Assembly: GCA_009692685.1 (NCBI GenBank)
Contig: SHYS01000026.1
Coordinates: 1 to 14,964, forward strand
Length of the DNA: 14,964 nt
Origin: Dehalococcoidia bacterium
Lineage (GTDB): Bacteria; Chloroflexota; Dehalococcoidia; UBA2979
Direction: 5' to 3'
Shown here: positions 6,808 through 13,812 of the stretch, piece by piece
Position numbering within the stretch: position 1 is the stretch's first letter
Layout: each line of letters begins with the position of its first letter
The notes under the pieces: generated by a model
The model's input: the letters and a program-made list of their open reading frames with translations, nothing else
Told to the model about the DNA's origin: nothing
Database searches by the model: none
Program-made: the position numbers and the translations under genes

Positions 6808-7932
6808 ATGGCGACCGAGGTGAAGTCCGAGAAGTACATCACCACCTTCCAGCAGTTGATGGAGGAAGGCCGCAAGAACGGCTACCGCCTCGATTGGCTG
6901 TTGCCGCGCGAGACCTTCGGCGCACAGATCAACTCGAACGCCGAGGCCGGTGGCCTGCTCCTGCAGGACATCGACCGCGGCCCGTTCGCGCAGATCCCGG
7001 ACTGGTCCGACAACATGACCGGGCGACCTCGAGGCGCGACCACGCGACCGAATGCTGCCCGCATCGGCAACTACTCGATTCGCACCAAGGCCGACATCTG
7101 GCTGAAGAACGCCTCACAACTGTACGAAGAGGCCGTCCAGCGCCAGTGGTCCTCTGCTGTCGACGTCCCGTGGGAGACGATGGAAGAACTCCCGGACGAC
7201 ATCGAGCGCGCCGAGTGCCAGCTCGCCACGTTCCTCACCGAGGTCGAGTTCGTCGCGGGCGACGTCCCCGGCAAGTGGATCTCCGAAACAACCCCGGACT
7301 ACTACGAACCGCGCATGTTCCTGATCTCCCAGATCATGGACGAGGCGCGCCACATGGACGTCTTCCGCAAGCGTGCCTTCGCCAACGGCGGTGGCCTCAT
7401 GTCGCAGACTACGAACGTCGCCCTCTCCGGTGGCGCTATCGACTCCGCCCGTGACTTCACGGAAATGTCCGCCCGCCTGCACATCTCCGGTGAGGGCCTC
7501 GTGCTCTCGATCTTCCGGATGGGCGAGCGCATGTCCTACAACGACGCCGAGAAGGCGATCTACCGGCTCGCCGCCTCGGACGAGTCGCGCCACGTGGCAT
7601 TCGGCGTCATGCACCTGCAGTATCTCGCGCAGACCGACCCGCAGCGCAAGGAAGAGATCCACTCCTACCTCGATGAGATCGAGTTGGGCCTGGTCGCCGG
7701 GACCGGCGGACAGAATCCGGCGCAGCGCGGCACGCCGTCGAACGCGGCGCTCGCGATCCTGCTCGGTGGCGGCTCTGACGCAGCCTCGATCGAGGAGGGT
7801 GGCCAGATCGCGCTCGCCGTCCGTCAGCGCCAGGTCAAGGAATACGTCCAGCGCATCAAGGTGGCTGGACTGGGTGACCGCTTCGAAAACGGCCGCGCGA
7901 ACGCCACACTCGCGGCGTACGTCTCGGCGTAA
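6808..7932 (+). CDS. Ferritin-like putative diiron oxygenase, catalytic subunit
   Basis: A 374-residue helical protein. Two DExRH motifs stand out: DEARH (178-182) and DESRH (258-262). With Glu229 (SGEG) and a Glu in TEVEF (145 or 147) they give the ExxH-E-ExxH ligand set of R2-like/bacterial multicomponent monooxygenase diiron proteins, with similar spacing (about 32, 50 and 30 residues). The most likely role is O2-dependent oxidation of an organic substrate. The N-terminal 100 residues match nothing I recognise but are partly shared with the next gene product. GAGGG (6797-6801) marks ATG 6808 as the start; the frame is open further upstream but would run through the promoter. It is the first gene of a four-gene operon. 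No reductase or effector protein is encoded nearby. A ferritin-like function other than oxygenation remains possible. Confidence 0.75.
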   Translation: MATEVKSEKYITTFQQLMEEGRKNGYRLDWLLPRETFGAQINSNAEAGGLLLQDIDRGPFAQIPDWSDNMTGRPRGATTRPNAARIGNYSIRTKADIWLKNASQLYEEAVQRQWSSAVDVPWETMEELPDDIERAECQLATFLTEVEFVAGDVPGKWISETTPDYYEPRMFLISQIMDEARHMDVFRKRAFANGGGLMSQTTNVALSGGAIDSARDFTEMSARLHISGEGLVLSIFRMGERMSYNDAEKAIYRLAASDESRHVAFGVMHLQYLAQTDPQRKEEIHSYLDEIELGLVAGTGGQNPAQRGTPSNAALAILLGGGSDAASIEEGGQIALAVRQRQVKEYVQRIKVAGLGDRFENGRANATLAAYVSA

Positions 7933-7989
7933 CGCAGCCCTCGAGTCCCGCGGAGGGCGTGCACCGGCGCGTCCGTCGCTCCCCGCACC

Positions 7990-8004
7990 GACGCCTCAGG
8001 CGTC
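7990..8004. repeat. Short hairpin between the two ferritin-like genes
   Basis: GACGCC-TCA-GGCGTC, with 6-bp arms, lies just before the GGAGG ribosome site (8008-8012) of the second gene. It could stabilise or tune the intercistronic mRNA. The hairpin is too short to be certain. Confidence 0.3.
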
Positions 8005-8016
8005 ATCGGAGGCTCC

Positions 8017-9114
8017 ATGGTCCAGCAGCAGGCGCCCCCGACCGGCCAGCGCGACCTCGACGGCAACCCCGTCCCAGACGCGCCTGACCTTTCGTGGATG
8101 GACAAGACACTCGGCTGGGGTATCAAGGCGCGGGTCGAGCCGTTCGGCGGCGGTATGACGATCGATGCCCTCAACGTCGGCGTGTACGCCGAGGTGCCCG
8201 ACCACATCCCCTTCCGCAACCGGCTGCCGCGCGGCGCCTACCCCGCGCCCGGTGCGGGCTCCATCGGCGGCTACTACCTCCAGGACAAGCACGAGCAGTG
8301 GGCCGAATGTGCTGGCCGGCTCTACGAAGAGGGCATCTCCCGCCGCTGGTCAACAGCGACCGATGTGCCATGGGACACCGCCTACGACCTGCCCGGTGAT
8401 GTCGAACTCGCGATCTGTCAGGTGGCGACAGAACTCTCGCAGCACGCCTCCGTTGAGACCGAGGTCGTCTCCGGCTGGCTCCAGAACCTCAGCCCCGGGT
8501 ACCACGAAGTGAAGTTGTACCTCTCCACGGCGACATACGACGCCGCGCGCATGTTCGAGGGCTACCGCAAGCGCGCCATGCTTAACGGCGGCGGCATGAT
8601 GCTGGAGAGCCCTGGCGGTATGAACCGCGCGATCATGGAGACCTATGCGGGCTGGTCCCAGACCGTCCTTGGCATGTGGTTCGTCCGCAACGCTCTGGAC
8701 ACCACCATCCTGCGCTACCTCGCCGTCCACGGGCCGAGCGAGGTCGACCGCGTGCTGGCGGCCCGGCTGATCCCGGACCGGATGCGCGCCGCGGCCTACG
8801 CCGTCGATCACATCCGCTTCGCGATCTCGAAGAAGCCGGAGCTCGTGATCGGATTTCAAGTCTGGCTCGGCGGTGTCGAGTTCGCGCAGGCACGCGACCT
8901 CCGCGACCCCGTGCTGACCGAGGCGCTCGCGATCATCTTTGGCGGCAGCGTCGCCGGGATGGACGAGGGCATGAAGGTCGTCCGCCGAATGCTCCAGGAC
9001 TTCGTGAAGATGTACCTGTCGCGCTGTAAGCAGGCGAACCTCGACCGCAGCAAGTCACTGTCGAGCGCGTTTCAGGGAATGCTCTCCGGCATGGCGCCAC
9101 GGCCGCAGGCCTAG
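8017..9114 (+). CDS. Ferritin-like paralog lacking diiron ligands
   Basis: A 365-residue paralog of the preceding protein. The shared landmarks are LYEE(G/A), RxWSxAxDVPW, a CQ(V/L)AT block and YRKRAxxNGGG. The metal ligands are gone: DEARH becomes DAARM (175-179), DESRH becomes DRMRA (254-258), the GEG glutamate falls at Gln215/Thr216, and the first-helix TEVEF becomes SQHAS. It therefore cannot bind a classical diiron centre. The rest of the fold looks intact, so this is a non-catalytic partner rather than a pseudogene. This resembles the alpha/beta hydroxylase arrangement of bacterial multicomponent monooxygenases, where the beta subunit has no iron. A strong GGAGG precedes ATG 8017. The gap to the upstream gene is 84 bases and holds a small hairpin. 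Confidence 0.72.
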   Translation: MVQQQAPPTGQRDLDGNPVPDAPDLSWMDKTLGWGIKARVEPFGGGMTIDALNVGVYAEVPDHIPFRNRLPRGAYPAPGAGSIGGYYLQDKHEQWAECAGRLYEEGISRRWSTATDVPWDTAYDLPGDVELAICQVATELSQHASVETEVVSGWLQNLSPGYHEVKLYLSTATYDAARMFEGYRKRAMLNGGGMMLESPGGMNRAIMETYAGWSQTVLGMWFVRNALDTTILRYLAVHGPSEVDRVLAARLIPDRMRAAAYAVDHIRFAISKKPELVIGFQVWLGGVEFAQARDLRDPVLTEALAIIFGGSVAGMDEGMKVVRRMLQDFVKMYLSRCKQANLDRSKSLSSAFQGMLSGMAPRPQA

Positions 9115-9132
9115 GCGAGACACGAGAACCGC

Positions 9133-9432
9133 GTGCCGCTCTACACCTACCGCTGCGAGGCCTGCGGGGCCGTCTTCGAAGCGCTCGTGCGCTCCGGGAG
9201 GGCCGAGTCGGCGGCGTGCCAGATCTGCCAGGCCGCCTCGATCAAACGGCAGCCCTCGGCGTTCGCCGTGACACACAGTGAGGTGGACGCGCTGCGCTCG
9301 ATCGACCCGATGTACAAGCGGATGGTGGAGGACCAGATGGCGCGCACGCCTGAGGCCGAGCCCATGCGCCATCTGAACAAACTCACGCCATTCAGCGCGG
9401 CGCAGGATCCCGGACCACCCATCGATTTCTAG
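9133..9432 (+). CDS. FmdB-family zinc ribbon protein
   Basis: A 99-residue protein opening MPLYTYRCEACGAVFEAL, the signature start of the FmdB/CxxC-CxxC regulatory-type zinc ribbon. Cys8-x2-Cys11 and Cys29-x2-Cys32 form the metal site. The remaining 65 residues are polar and have no domain I recognise. FmdB proteins are small and poorly understood, and are thought to be regulatory or metal-binding. The GTG start at 9133 is supported by the conserved N-terminus and a weak GAGAC/ACGAGA upstream. It lies 18 bases after the ligand-less ferritin-like gene and 40 before the SCP-2-like gene, so it is probably co-transcribed and may serve the oxygenase. A rubredoxin-like iron site is an alternative that the spacing does not exclude. 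Confidence 0.8.
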   Translation: MPLYTYRCEACGAVFEALVRSGRAESAACQICQAASIKRQPSAFAVTHSEVDALRSIDPMYKRMVEDQMARTPEAEPMRHLNKLTPFSAAQDPGPPIDF

Positions 9433-9472
9433 TCTGAAAGTGCCCGCGTGGCAGCACCGAAAGAGGACTGAC

Positions 9473-9919
9473 ATGGCCGACCTCGCGTTCCCATCCGTCG
9501 AGTGGTTCCAGGCGCTCGCGGACATCACGAAAGAAGACCCGACGTACAAGAAGTTCGGGCGGCTCAACGCCGTCATCGTCTTCAAGTGTGGCGACAAGCA
9601 CATCAGCACCAACTTCGACGTGCTCAACATCCACGAGATCCGCGAGGTCGATGAGAACCACCGCCGTGACGCCGACTTCGTCATCGACATGGAGCCGGAC
9701 GTCTGGCGCGGCATGCTGGACGACATCAATCAGCACGGCCACGCGTCCCTCGACTGGACCCTGAACACTCTCGACCTGCGCTTCGACGAGCCGATCCACC
9801 GCAACGAACTGCAGGACGGCTTCAAAGCAGACATGTTCTTCCGCTACAACCCTAGCCTGCAGGTCTTCTTCGACAACGCCTCGAAACTCACCACGAAGTT
9901 CGTCGCCCCCGTCGCGTAG
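9473..9919 (+). CDS. SCP-2-like sterol/lipid carrier protein
   Basis: A 148-residue protein resembling the SCP-2 sterol-transfer family. It has an N-terminal amphipathic helix region (EWFQALADIT), a beta strand AVIVFKCGD, and a middle DADFVIDMEPDVWRGMLDDI followed by HASLDWTLNTLDLRF. This is the usual 'xDxxIxxxxxxWxxxL...G' layout of the fold. Such proteins bind a hydrophobic ligand or acyl-CoA in a tunnel. It is cytosolic, with no signal peptide. The ATG at 9473 has AAGAGG (9461-9466) at good spacing; an upstream in-frame GTG at 9440 lacks this. As last gene of the ferritin-like operon it could present a hydrophobic substrate to the putative oxygenase, which is inference from position only. 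Confidence 0.68.
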   Translation: MADLAFPSVEWFQALADITKEDPTYKKFGRLNAVIVFKCGDKHISTNFDVLNIHEIREVDENHRRDADFVIDMEPDVWRGMLDDINQHGHASLDWTLNTLDLRFDEPIHRNELQDGFKADMFFRYNPSLQVFFDNASKLTTKFVAPVA

Positions 9920-9959
9920 ATGACGTCCGAGGGCCATCGAGCCCCATCGAGTCCGCCCA

Positions 9960-9983
9960 ACCAGCCGCCTACGGGCGGCTGGT
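9960..9983. terminator. Convergent (bidirectional) hairpin terminator, UACG loop
   Basis: Ten-base arms ACCAGCCGCC (9960-9969) and GGCGGCTGGT (9974-9983) enclose TACG, which on the plus-strand RNA is a C(UACG)G tetraloop, an exceptionally stable class. It sits 41 bases after the SCP-2-like stop, exactly where the convergent minus-strand gene ends; that gene's TAG stop (9971-9969) falls at the loop. There is no T-run on either side, so it may block transcription only partly or protect 3' ends. Confidence 0.55.
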
Positions 9984-10466
9984 CTGCGTCTCCGGTGCCG
10001 GCCCAGACTCACGCGCAGCGGCCGTGCCGCCTCGCCCGCACGCATCGACCTTCACCGTGGTGTTGTCGAGCCACGCCCACCCATCCTCGGGCTCCAGGCG
10101 GTAGCAGCGAAACGGACCAGATCCCTCGGTCACCTCGATGCCGTACTTCTCGTGCTCGGCTTCGAGGATGCGCCAAATGCCCTCGCGATCGTCGATAGGC
10201 GTCACCGTCCCCGCAACCATTGCCACGCCATCGTTCGAATCGATGTGCGCGATCGCGTACGGAAGCCCTTCGGGGTTCCGCGCCTTCTGCCCGCGCGTGC
10301 CGAAGTGGAGCGCACCGTCCAGCCAGACGCCCCATACCGGCGCCGTATGCGGGCGACCATCCGGCCGCGTGGTGCAGATCCAGTAGTACATCGAAGCGGC
10401 CAGTCGATGCAGTGCGCGTTCGCGCAACGCCTCAGCCTGCTTCATCGCCTGTGGGTCATCGGCCAT
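9969..10466 (-). CDS. Pyridoxamine 5'-phosphate oxidase-fold (FMN/F420-type) protein
   Basis: A 165-residue split beta-barrel protein. Residues around 30-65 (WICTTRPDGRPHTAPVWGVW then GALHFGTRGQKARN) carry the typical pattern of PPOX-class flavin or F420 binding proteins, in which the T-x-R-x-D-G-R-P-H segment and the following K-x-R-N contact the cofactor phosphate. The family includes flavin reductases, F420-dependent reductases and haem-degrading proteins; the substrate here is unknown. The C-terminal 25 residues look disordered. I chose ATG 10466 because GAGG precedes it at 6 bases; an in-frame ATG at 10496 lies in the loop of a hairpin. It is the last gene of the minus-strand operon, 67 bases after the crotonase. 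It could supply reduced flavin or reduce an enoyl intermediate, but this is a guess. Confidence 0.75.
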   Translation of the reverse strand: MADDPQAMKQAEALRERALHRLAASMYYWICTTRPDGRPHTAPVWGVWLDGALHFGTRGQKARNPEGLPYAIAHIDSNDGVAMVAGTVTPIDDREGIWRILEAEHEKYGIEVTEGSGPFRCYRLEPEDGWAWLDNTTVKVDACGRGGTAAARESGPAPETQTSRP

Positions 10467-10472
10467 GCTGCA

Positions 10473-10505
10473 CCTCGATCGCTCCCGATAGGGCATGGAT
10501 CGAGG
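10473..10505 (-). promoter_or_regulatory. Hairpin that may hide the ribosome site of the PPOX gene
   Basis: Perfect 8-base arms flank a 17-base loop. On the minus-strand mRNA the 5' arm is CCTCGATC and the 3' arm is GATCGAGG, six bases before ATG 10466. The GAGG of the 3' arm is the gene's Shine-Dalgarno sequence, so pairing would block it. An out-competed ATG (10496) lies in the loop. It could equally be a transcription-factor site. Confidence 0.4.
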
Positions 10506-10533
10506 ATACGGCGGGGACCGAGACGCGTGACTA

Positions 10534-11373
10534 CTACTGCTGTACCTGCCCGGACTGGCGGTAGTGCTCGTAGTTCTCCATGGCGCGCTGCACCATCGGC
10601 CGACGGCGCTGGCCCTCGGGCTTACGCAGGGCGTAGTCCGGATCGCCTTCGCCGATCGAGGACATCATGTGCAGGTTGAAGGCGTCGTGGATGTGGGCGG
10701 TGAAGCCCTGGGCGTCCTCCGCCTGGTTGATCGCCTTCTTCGTCATCCACAACTGGAAGGGGTCGTTCTCGGCCACACGCGCGGCGTACGCCATCACCTC
10801 AGCGTCGAGGTTGGCGCGTGGAATCACGCGATTGACGAAGCCGAGGTCGAGGACTTCCTGCGCCGAAAGGAAGCGCGACTCGAAGAGGACCTCCTTCGCC
10901 TTGCGTGAGCCGAGGTCCCACGGCACAGAGAAGTACTGGAAGTTGGCGGGCAAGAACATCGCGTCGGCTGCCGCGAAGATGATGTCGCAAGCCGAGGCGA
11001 TCGCCCAACCAGCGAAGATGCAGTACCCCTGCACTGCTGCGATCGTTGGCTTGCGCAGGTTCCGCCAGCGCAGGTTCGCCTCGATGTTCAGGTCATACGA
11101 GCGCCCATATCGACCGCGCAGGCCACCCTGCTGCGGGCGCGCCTCGCGGTCCGCGACCTCCTGAGGAGTACCGAGGTCATGGCCAGCCGAGAAGTGGTCG
11201 CCCTCACCCATGAGCACGACGACACCCGTGTCGCGGTCGTCCTCCGCCGCCTGGAACGCGTCGTCGAGTTCCTCGGTGAGGCGGCGGCTCTGTGCGTTGC
11301 GCGCTTGCGGGCGGTTGAGGATCAGCCGACGCACCCGGCCTGCCTGCTCGGTGCGGATGTACTCGTATTCCAT
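10534..11373 (-). CDS. Enoyl-CoA hydratase/isomerase family protein
   Basis: A 279-residue crotonase-fold protein. LILNRPQARNAQS (17-29), FSAGHDL (61-67) and QGYCIFAGWAIASACD (115-130) mark the CoA-binding core and oxyanion hole. Ala124 and Asn144 stand where the two hydratase glutamates would be, so it is not a standard hydratase. The insertion after the first motif (68-100) is rich in Arg, Gln and Gly. Its ATG shares one base with the stop of the upstream CoA-transferase (TGATG), so the two are translationally coupled. That suggests this protein acts on the CoA ester made by the transferase. The reaction is unknown; isomerase or hydrolase-type chemistry is possible. Confidence 0.85.
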   Translation of the reverse strand: MEYEYIRTEQAGRVRRLILNRPQARNAQSRRLTEELDDAFQAAEDDRDTGVVVLMGEGDHFSAGHDLGTPQEVADREARPQQGGLRGRYGRSYDLNIEANLRWRNLRKPTIAAVQGYCIFAGWAIASACDIIFAAADAMFLPANFQYFSVPWDLGSRKAKEVLFESRFLSAQEVLDLGFVNRVIPRANLDAEVMAYAARVAENDPFQLWMTKKAINQAEDAQGFTAHIHDAFNLHMMSSIGEGDPDYALRKPEGQRRRPMVQRAMENYEHYRQSGQVQQ

Positions 11374-12662
11374 CAGACAGCCCCCACATCAACGCCGTCC
11401 GGCAGGCCTATACCCGACACGCCGAGGCGTACCAGTTCGTCCACTTCGGCTGCGCCCATGCCCAGCAGTTCTTCCAGCACCTCGTACGTGTGCTGCCCCT
11501 GCAGCGGCGCGTGCCGCACGATGTCCGCGGGCGTGCGGCTGAAGTGCATCGGCAACGTCGACTGTAGGCGGCGCCCCACCTCCGGGTGGTCTACCTCCTG
11601 CACGACGTTCCGCGCGCGCAGGTGTGCGTCCTGCGCGACCTCGAGGGCGTCCAGCACCGGCGCTGCCAGCACCCCCGCCGCAACGAGGCGTGCCGCGAGG
11701 TCGTCGCGGTCAGCCTCGGCCGTCCACGCCGCGATCGCGGTCTCGAGGGCTTCCTCATTCGCCTTGCGCGCGGTGTTCGTCGCGAAGCGCGGGTCGGTGC
11801 GCCATTCGGGGTGACGGGCGACCTCGCACAGCCCAGCCCATTGCGCTTCGGATTCACACGCGAGGGCCAGCCACCGCTCGACGCCAAGCGTGGCGAACAC
11901 CCCGTGTGGGGCGAATGTCGTGTGACGGTTGGCGAGGCGCGGGCGCTGCGTGCCGTTCGTCGTGAACTCCAGTGCGGCATCACCCACGATCGAGAGGTTC
12001 GACTCCTGCATCGAGAGGTCCACGTACTGCCCTCGGCCGGTGCGTTCGCGGTGGTGCAGCGCCGCCACAATGCCAAGGACGCCGTACAGCCCAGCGATCG
12101 GGTCGGGGTACATCTGGCCCGAGTTCAGCGGTGGGCCGTCGGCGTATCCCAGCAGCGCAGACTGCCCCGCCGTTGGCTCGATAGTCCCGCCGATGCCGGG
12201 CACATTCGCCCATGGCCCGTCGTGCCCGTAGGCCGAGAGGCTCGCCACGATGATGTCCGGCTTGATCTTCGCCAGCGCGTCATAGTCGATCCCGAGGTTC
12301 CCAAGGACACGTGGCGAAAAGTTCTCCGCGACAAAATCCGCGTACACGACGAGGCGCCGGAACACCTCGACTCCCTGAGACGTGCCGAGGTCGAGGATGA
12401 TGCAGCGCTTGTTCAGGCTCACCGAGTTGTAGAGCGGGTTGCAGTTCCACGAGTGCTCTGCCGTCGAGATGTCGCGGATACCCGCCATGATCGGGGCGCT
12501 GTAGTCGCCCCGCCAGGAGTCGAGGCGCCCTCGGAACTCCACCTGGATCACGTCCGCGCCCATCATTCCGAGGAGCGCCGTACACCAGTTGCCCGCCCAC
12601 GCCTGGGTCAGCACGATGCCGCGCGTCCCGTGCAGCGGCCCCGCCGTCAGTGGCGGCGTCAT
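11373..12662 (-). CDS. CaiB/BaiF class III CoA-transferase, catalytic member of pair
   Basis: A 429-residue class III CoA-transferase of normal length. The N-terminal nucleotide-binding part contains LLGMMGADVIQVE (30-42) and a small region RCIILDLGTSQG. SLSAYGHDGP (141-150) is the conserved 'xGxxGP' loop. QMYPDPIAGLYGVLG (183-197) carries Asp187, the putative acyl-anhydride-forming residue. The C-terminus shows LVAAGVLAAPVLDALEVAQ and VLEELLGMGAAEVDEL, both typical. It moves CoA from one acid (often succinyl-CoA) to another. Its ATG overlaps the TGA of the preceding transferase gene (ATGA), so equal production and a heteromer are likely. Its own stop overlaps the crotonase start. Confidence 0.9.
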   Translation of the reverse strand: MTPPLTAGPLHGTRGIVLTQAWAGNWCTALLGMMGADVIQVEFRGRLDSWRGDYSAPIMAGIRDISTAEHSWNCNPLYNSVSLNKRCIILDLGTSQGVEVFRRLVVYADFVAENFSPRVLGNLGIDYDALAKIKPDIIVASLSAYGHDGPWANVPGIGGTIEPTAGQSALLGYADGPPLNSGQMYPDPIAGLYGVLGIVAALHHRERTGRGQYVDLSMQESNLSIVGDAALEFTTNGTQRPRLANRHTTFAPHGVFATLGVERWLALACESEAQWAGLCEVARHPEWRTDPRFATNTARKANEEALETAIAAWTAEADRDDLAARLVAAGVLAAPVLDALEVAQDAHLRARNVVQEVDHPEVGRRLQSTLPMHFSRTPADIVRHAPLQGQHTYEVLEELLGMGAAEVDELVRLGVSGIGLPDGVDVGAV

Positions 12663-13792
12663 GAGGACACCTCGATCTCGCGCAGCACCTCGTCGGTGTG
12701 CGCACCGGACGCGGGCGCGGCGTGCCGCAGGGTGAGCGGCGTGTCGCCGAGTTTGAACGGCGCGCCGGGCATCTCTGGCGCGGTGGTGTCGCCCTCGGGT
12801 TGCATCCAGAAGCCGCGCTCGCGCAGGTGTTCGTTCGAGGCGAGTTCAGCCATCGTCAGCACCGGCCCGGCGACCACGCGACGCACGGCAAGTTCCTCGA
12901 ACAGGTCCGCCTTGTTCCACTGCGCCATCGCCTCGGTCACACGGTCGACGTACTTGTCCTTGTGCTGTTGGCGGTAGAACGAGGCACTCCACCGTGGATC
13001 CTCGGCGAGGTCGGGGAGCCCGAGAAGGTTCATCGCGTCGCGCCAGAAATGTGCACGAGACAGCGTCAGCGCGAAGTGCCCGTCCTTCACCTGTACCGGC
13101 CCGCCGAGCGTATCCGAGGCGTCACGCCGCTTGTGCGCGTCGTTGGCATACGTGGAGCGGGCGAGCGCTGGCGCGAACATGCCCGCCAGCACCTCGACCT
13201 CCGCGACGTCGACTTCCTGGCCTTCACCCGGGTGACGATCACGATGGAACATGGCTGCGACGATCGCTCCCGCAGCGGCGACCCCCGTACACATCGAGCC
13301 ACCCCACGCCGCCGGTTTCAGCGGCTCGCGGTCGGCGTTGCCGTTGATCGAAGCCCACCCGCTGCGGGCGGCATCCGTCAGGTCGTTGCCTGGCACTTCG
13401 GCCAGCGGCCCGTCCATACCGTGCGGGGTGACGTGCCCCATGACGAGCGCGGGCACACCGAAGTCCGCGTAGCGCAGACCCCGATCGGCCAGTTCCGAAG
13501 GCCGGTAGGACGACACGAGGATGTCGACGCGCCCCGCCAACTTGCGGGAGGTCGCCTGCCCCTCGGCACTGTCGAGGTCGAGTGTGACGGAGCGTTTGTC
13601 GGCAAGCCAGTAAGCAGCCGGGATGCTGCTGCCGTCCACGCTGAACGGTGCGATCGCGCGTAGCGGGTGCCCCGAGGGCGCCTCCACCAGCACGACGTCC
13701 GCGCCGAGCGCCGCGAGCATGCGCGTACACCACGCCCCCGCCGTCGTGGTGGAGATATCGAGTACGCGTGTGCCGTCGAGTGCTCCGGCCAT
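12659..13792 (-). CDS. CaiB/BaiF CoA-transferase homologue without catalytic Asp
   Basis: A 377-residue class III CoA-transferase homologue. MAGALDGTRVLDIST, MLAALGADVVLVEAPSGHP (25-43) and DKRSVTLDLDSAEGQ (65-79) are standard N-terminal blocks, and the C-terminal lobe is present. The segment that normally reads xxDxxxG is WGGSMCTGVAAAG (163-175), with Ser166 in the Asp position by alignment to its neighbour. It is therefore likely inactive alone and may act as the structural half of a heteromer with the next gene product. The benzylsuccinate CoA-transferase BbsEF is a precedent for two-gene class III enzymes. ATG 13792 follows AGGAC at close spacing; an open stretch upstream to 14002 overlaps the hotdog gene and is not used. 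The gene lies 20 bases after the hotdog gene. Confidence 0.85.
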   Translation of the reverse strand: MAGALDGTRVLDISTTTAGAWCTRMLAALGADVVLVEAPSGHPLRAIAPFSVDGSSIPAAYWLADKRSVTLDLDSAEGQATSRKLAGRVDILVSSYRPSELADRGLRYADFGVPALVMGHVTPHGMDGPLAEVPGNDLTDAARSGWASINGNADREPLKPAAWGGSMCTGVAAAGAIVAAMFHRDRHPGEGQEVDVAEVEVLAGMFAPALARSTYANDAHKRRDASDTLGGPVQVKDGHFALTLSRAHFWRDAMNLLGLPDLAEDPRWSASFYRQQHKDKYVDRVTEAMAQWNKADLFEELAVRRVVAGPVLTMAELASNEHLRERGFWMQPEGDTTAPEMPGAPFKLGDTPLTLRHAAPASGAHTDEVLREIEVSS

Positions 13793-13812
13793 CGTCCTGC
13801 CCCTGCCTGTCG

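Noticed and set aside
8017..9114. The second ferritin-like gene as a decaying pseudogene
   Set aside because: It has a full-length open frame, a strong ribosome site and good conservation outside the metal ligands, so a functional non-catalytic role is more likely.
11586..12977. A plus-strand open frame of 463 codons opposite the CoA-transferase pair
   Set aside because: It lacks domain patterns and lies antisense to two well-supported overlapping genes.
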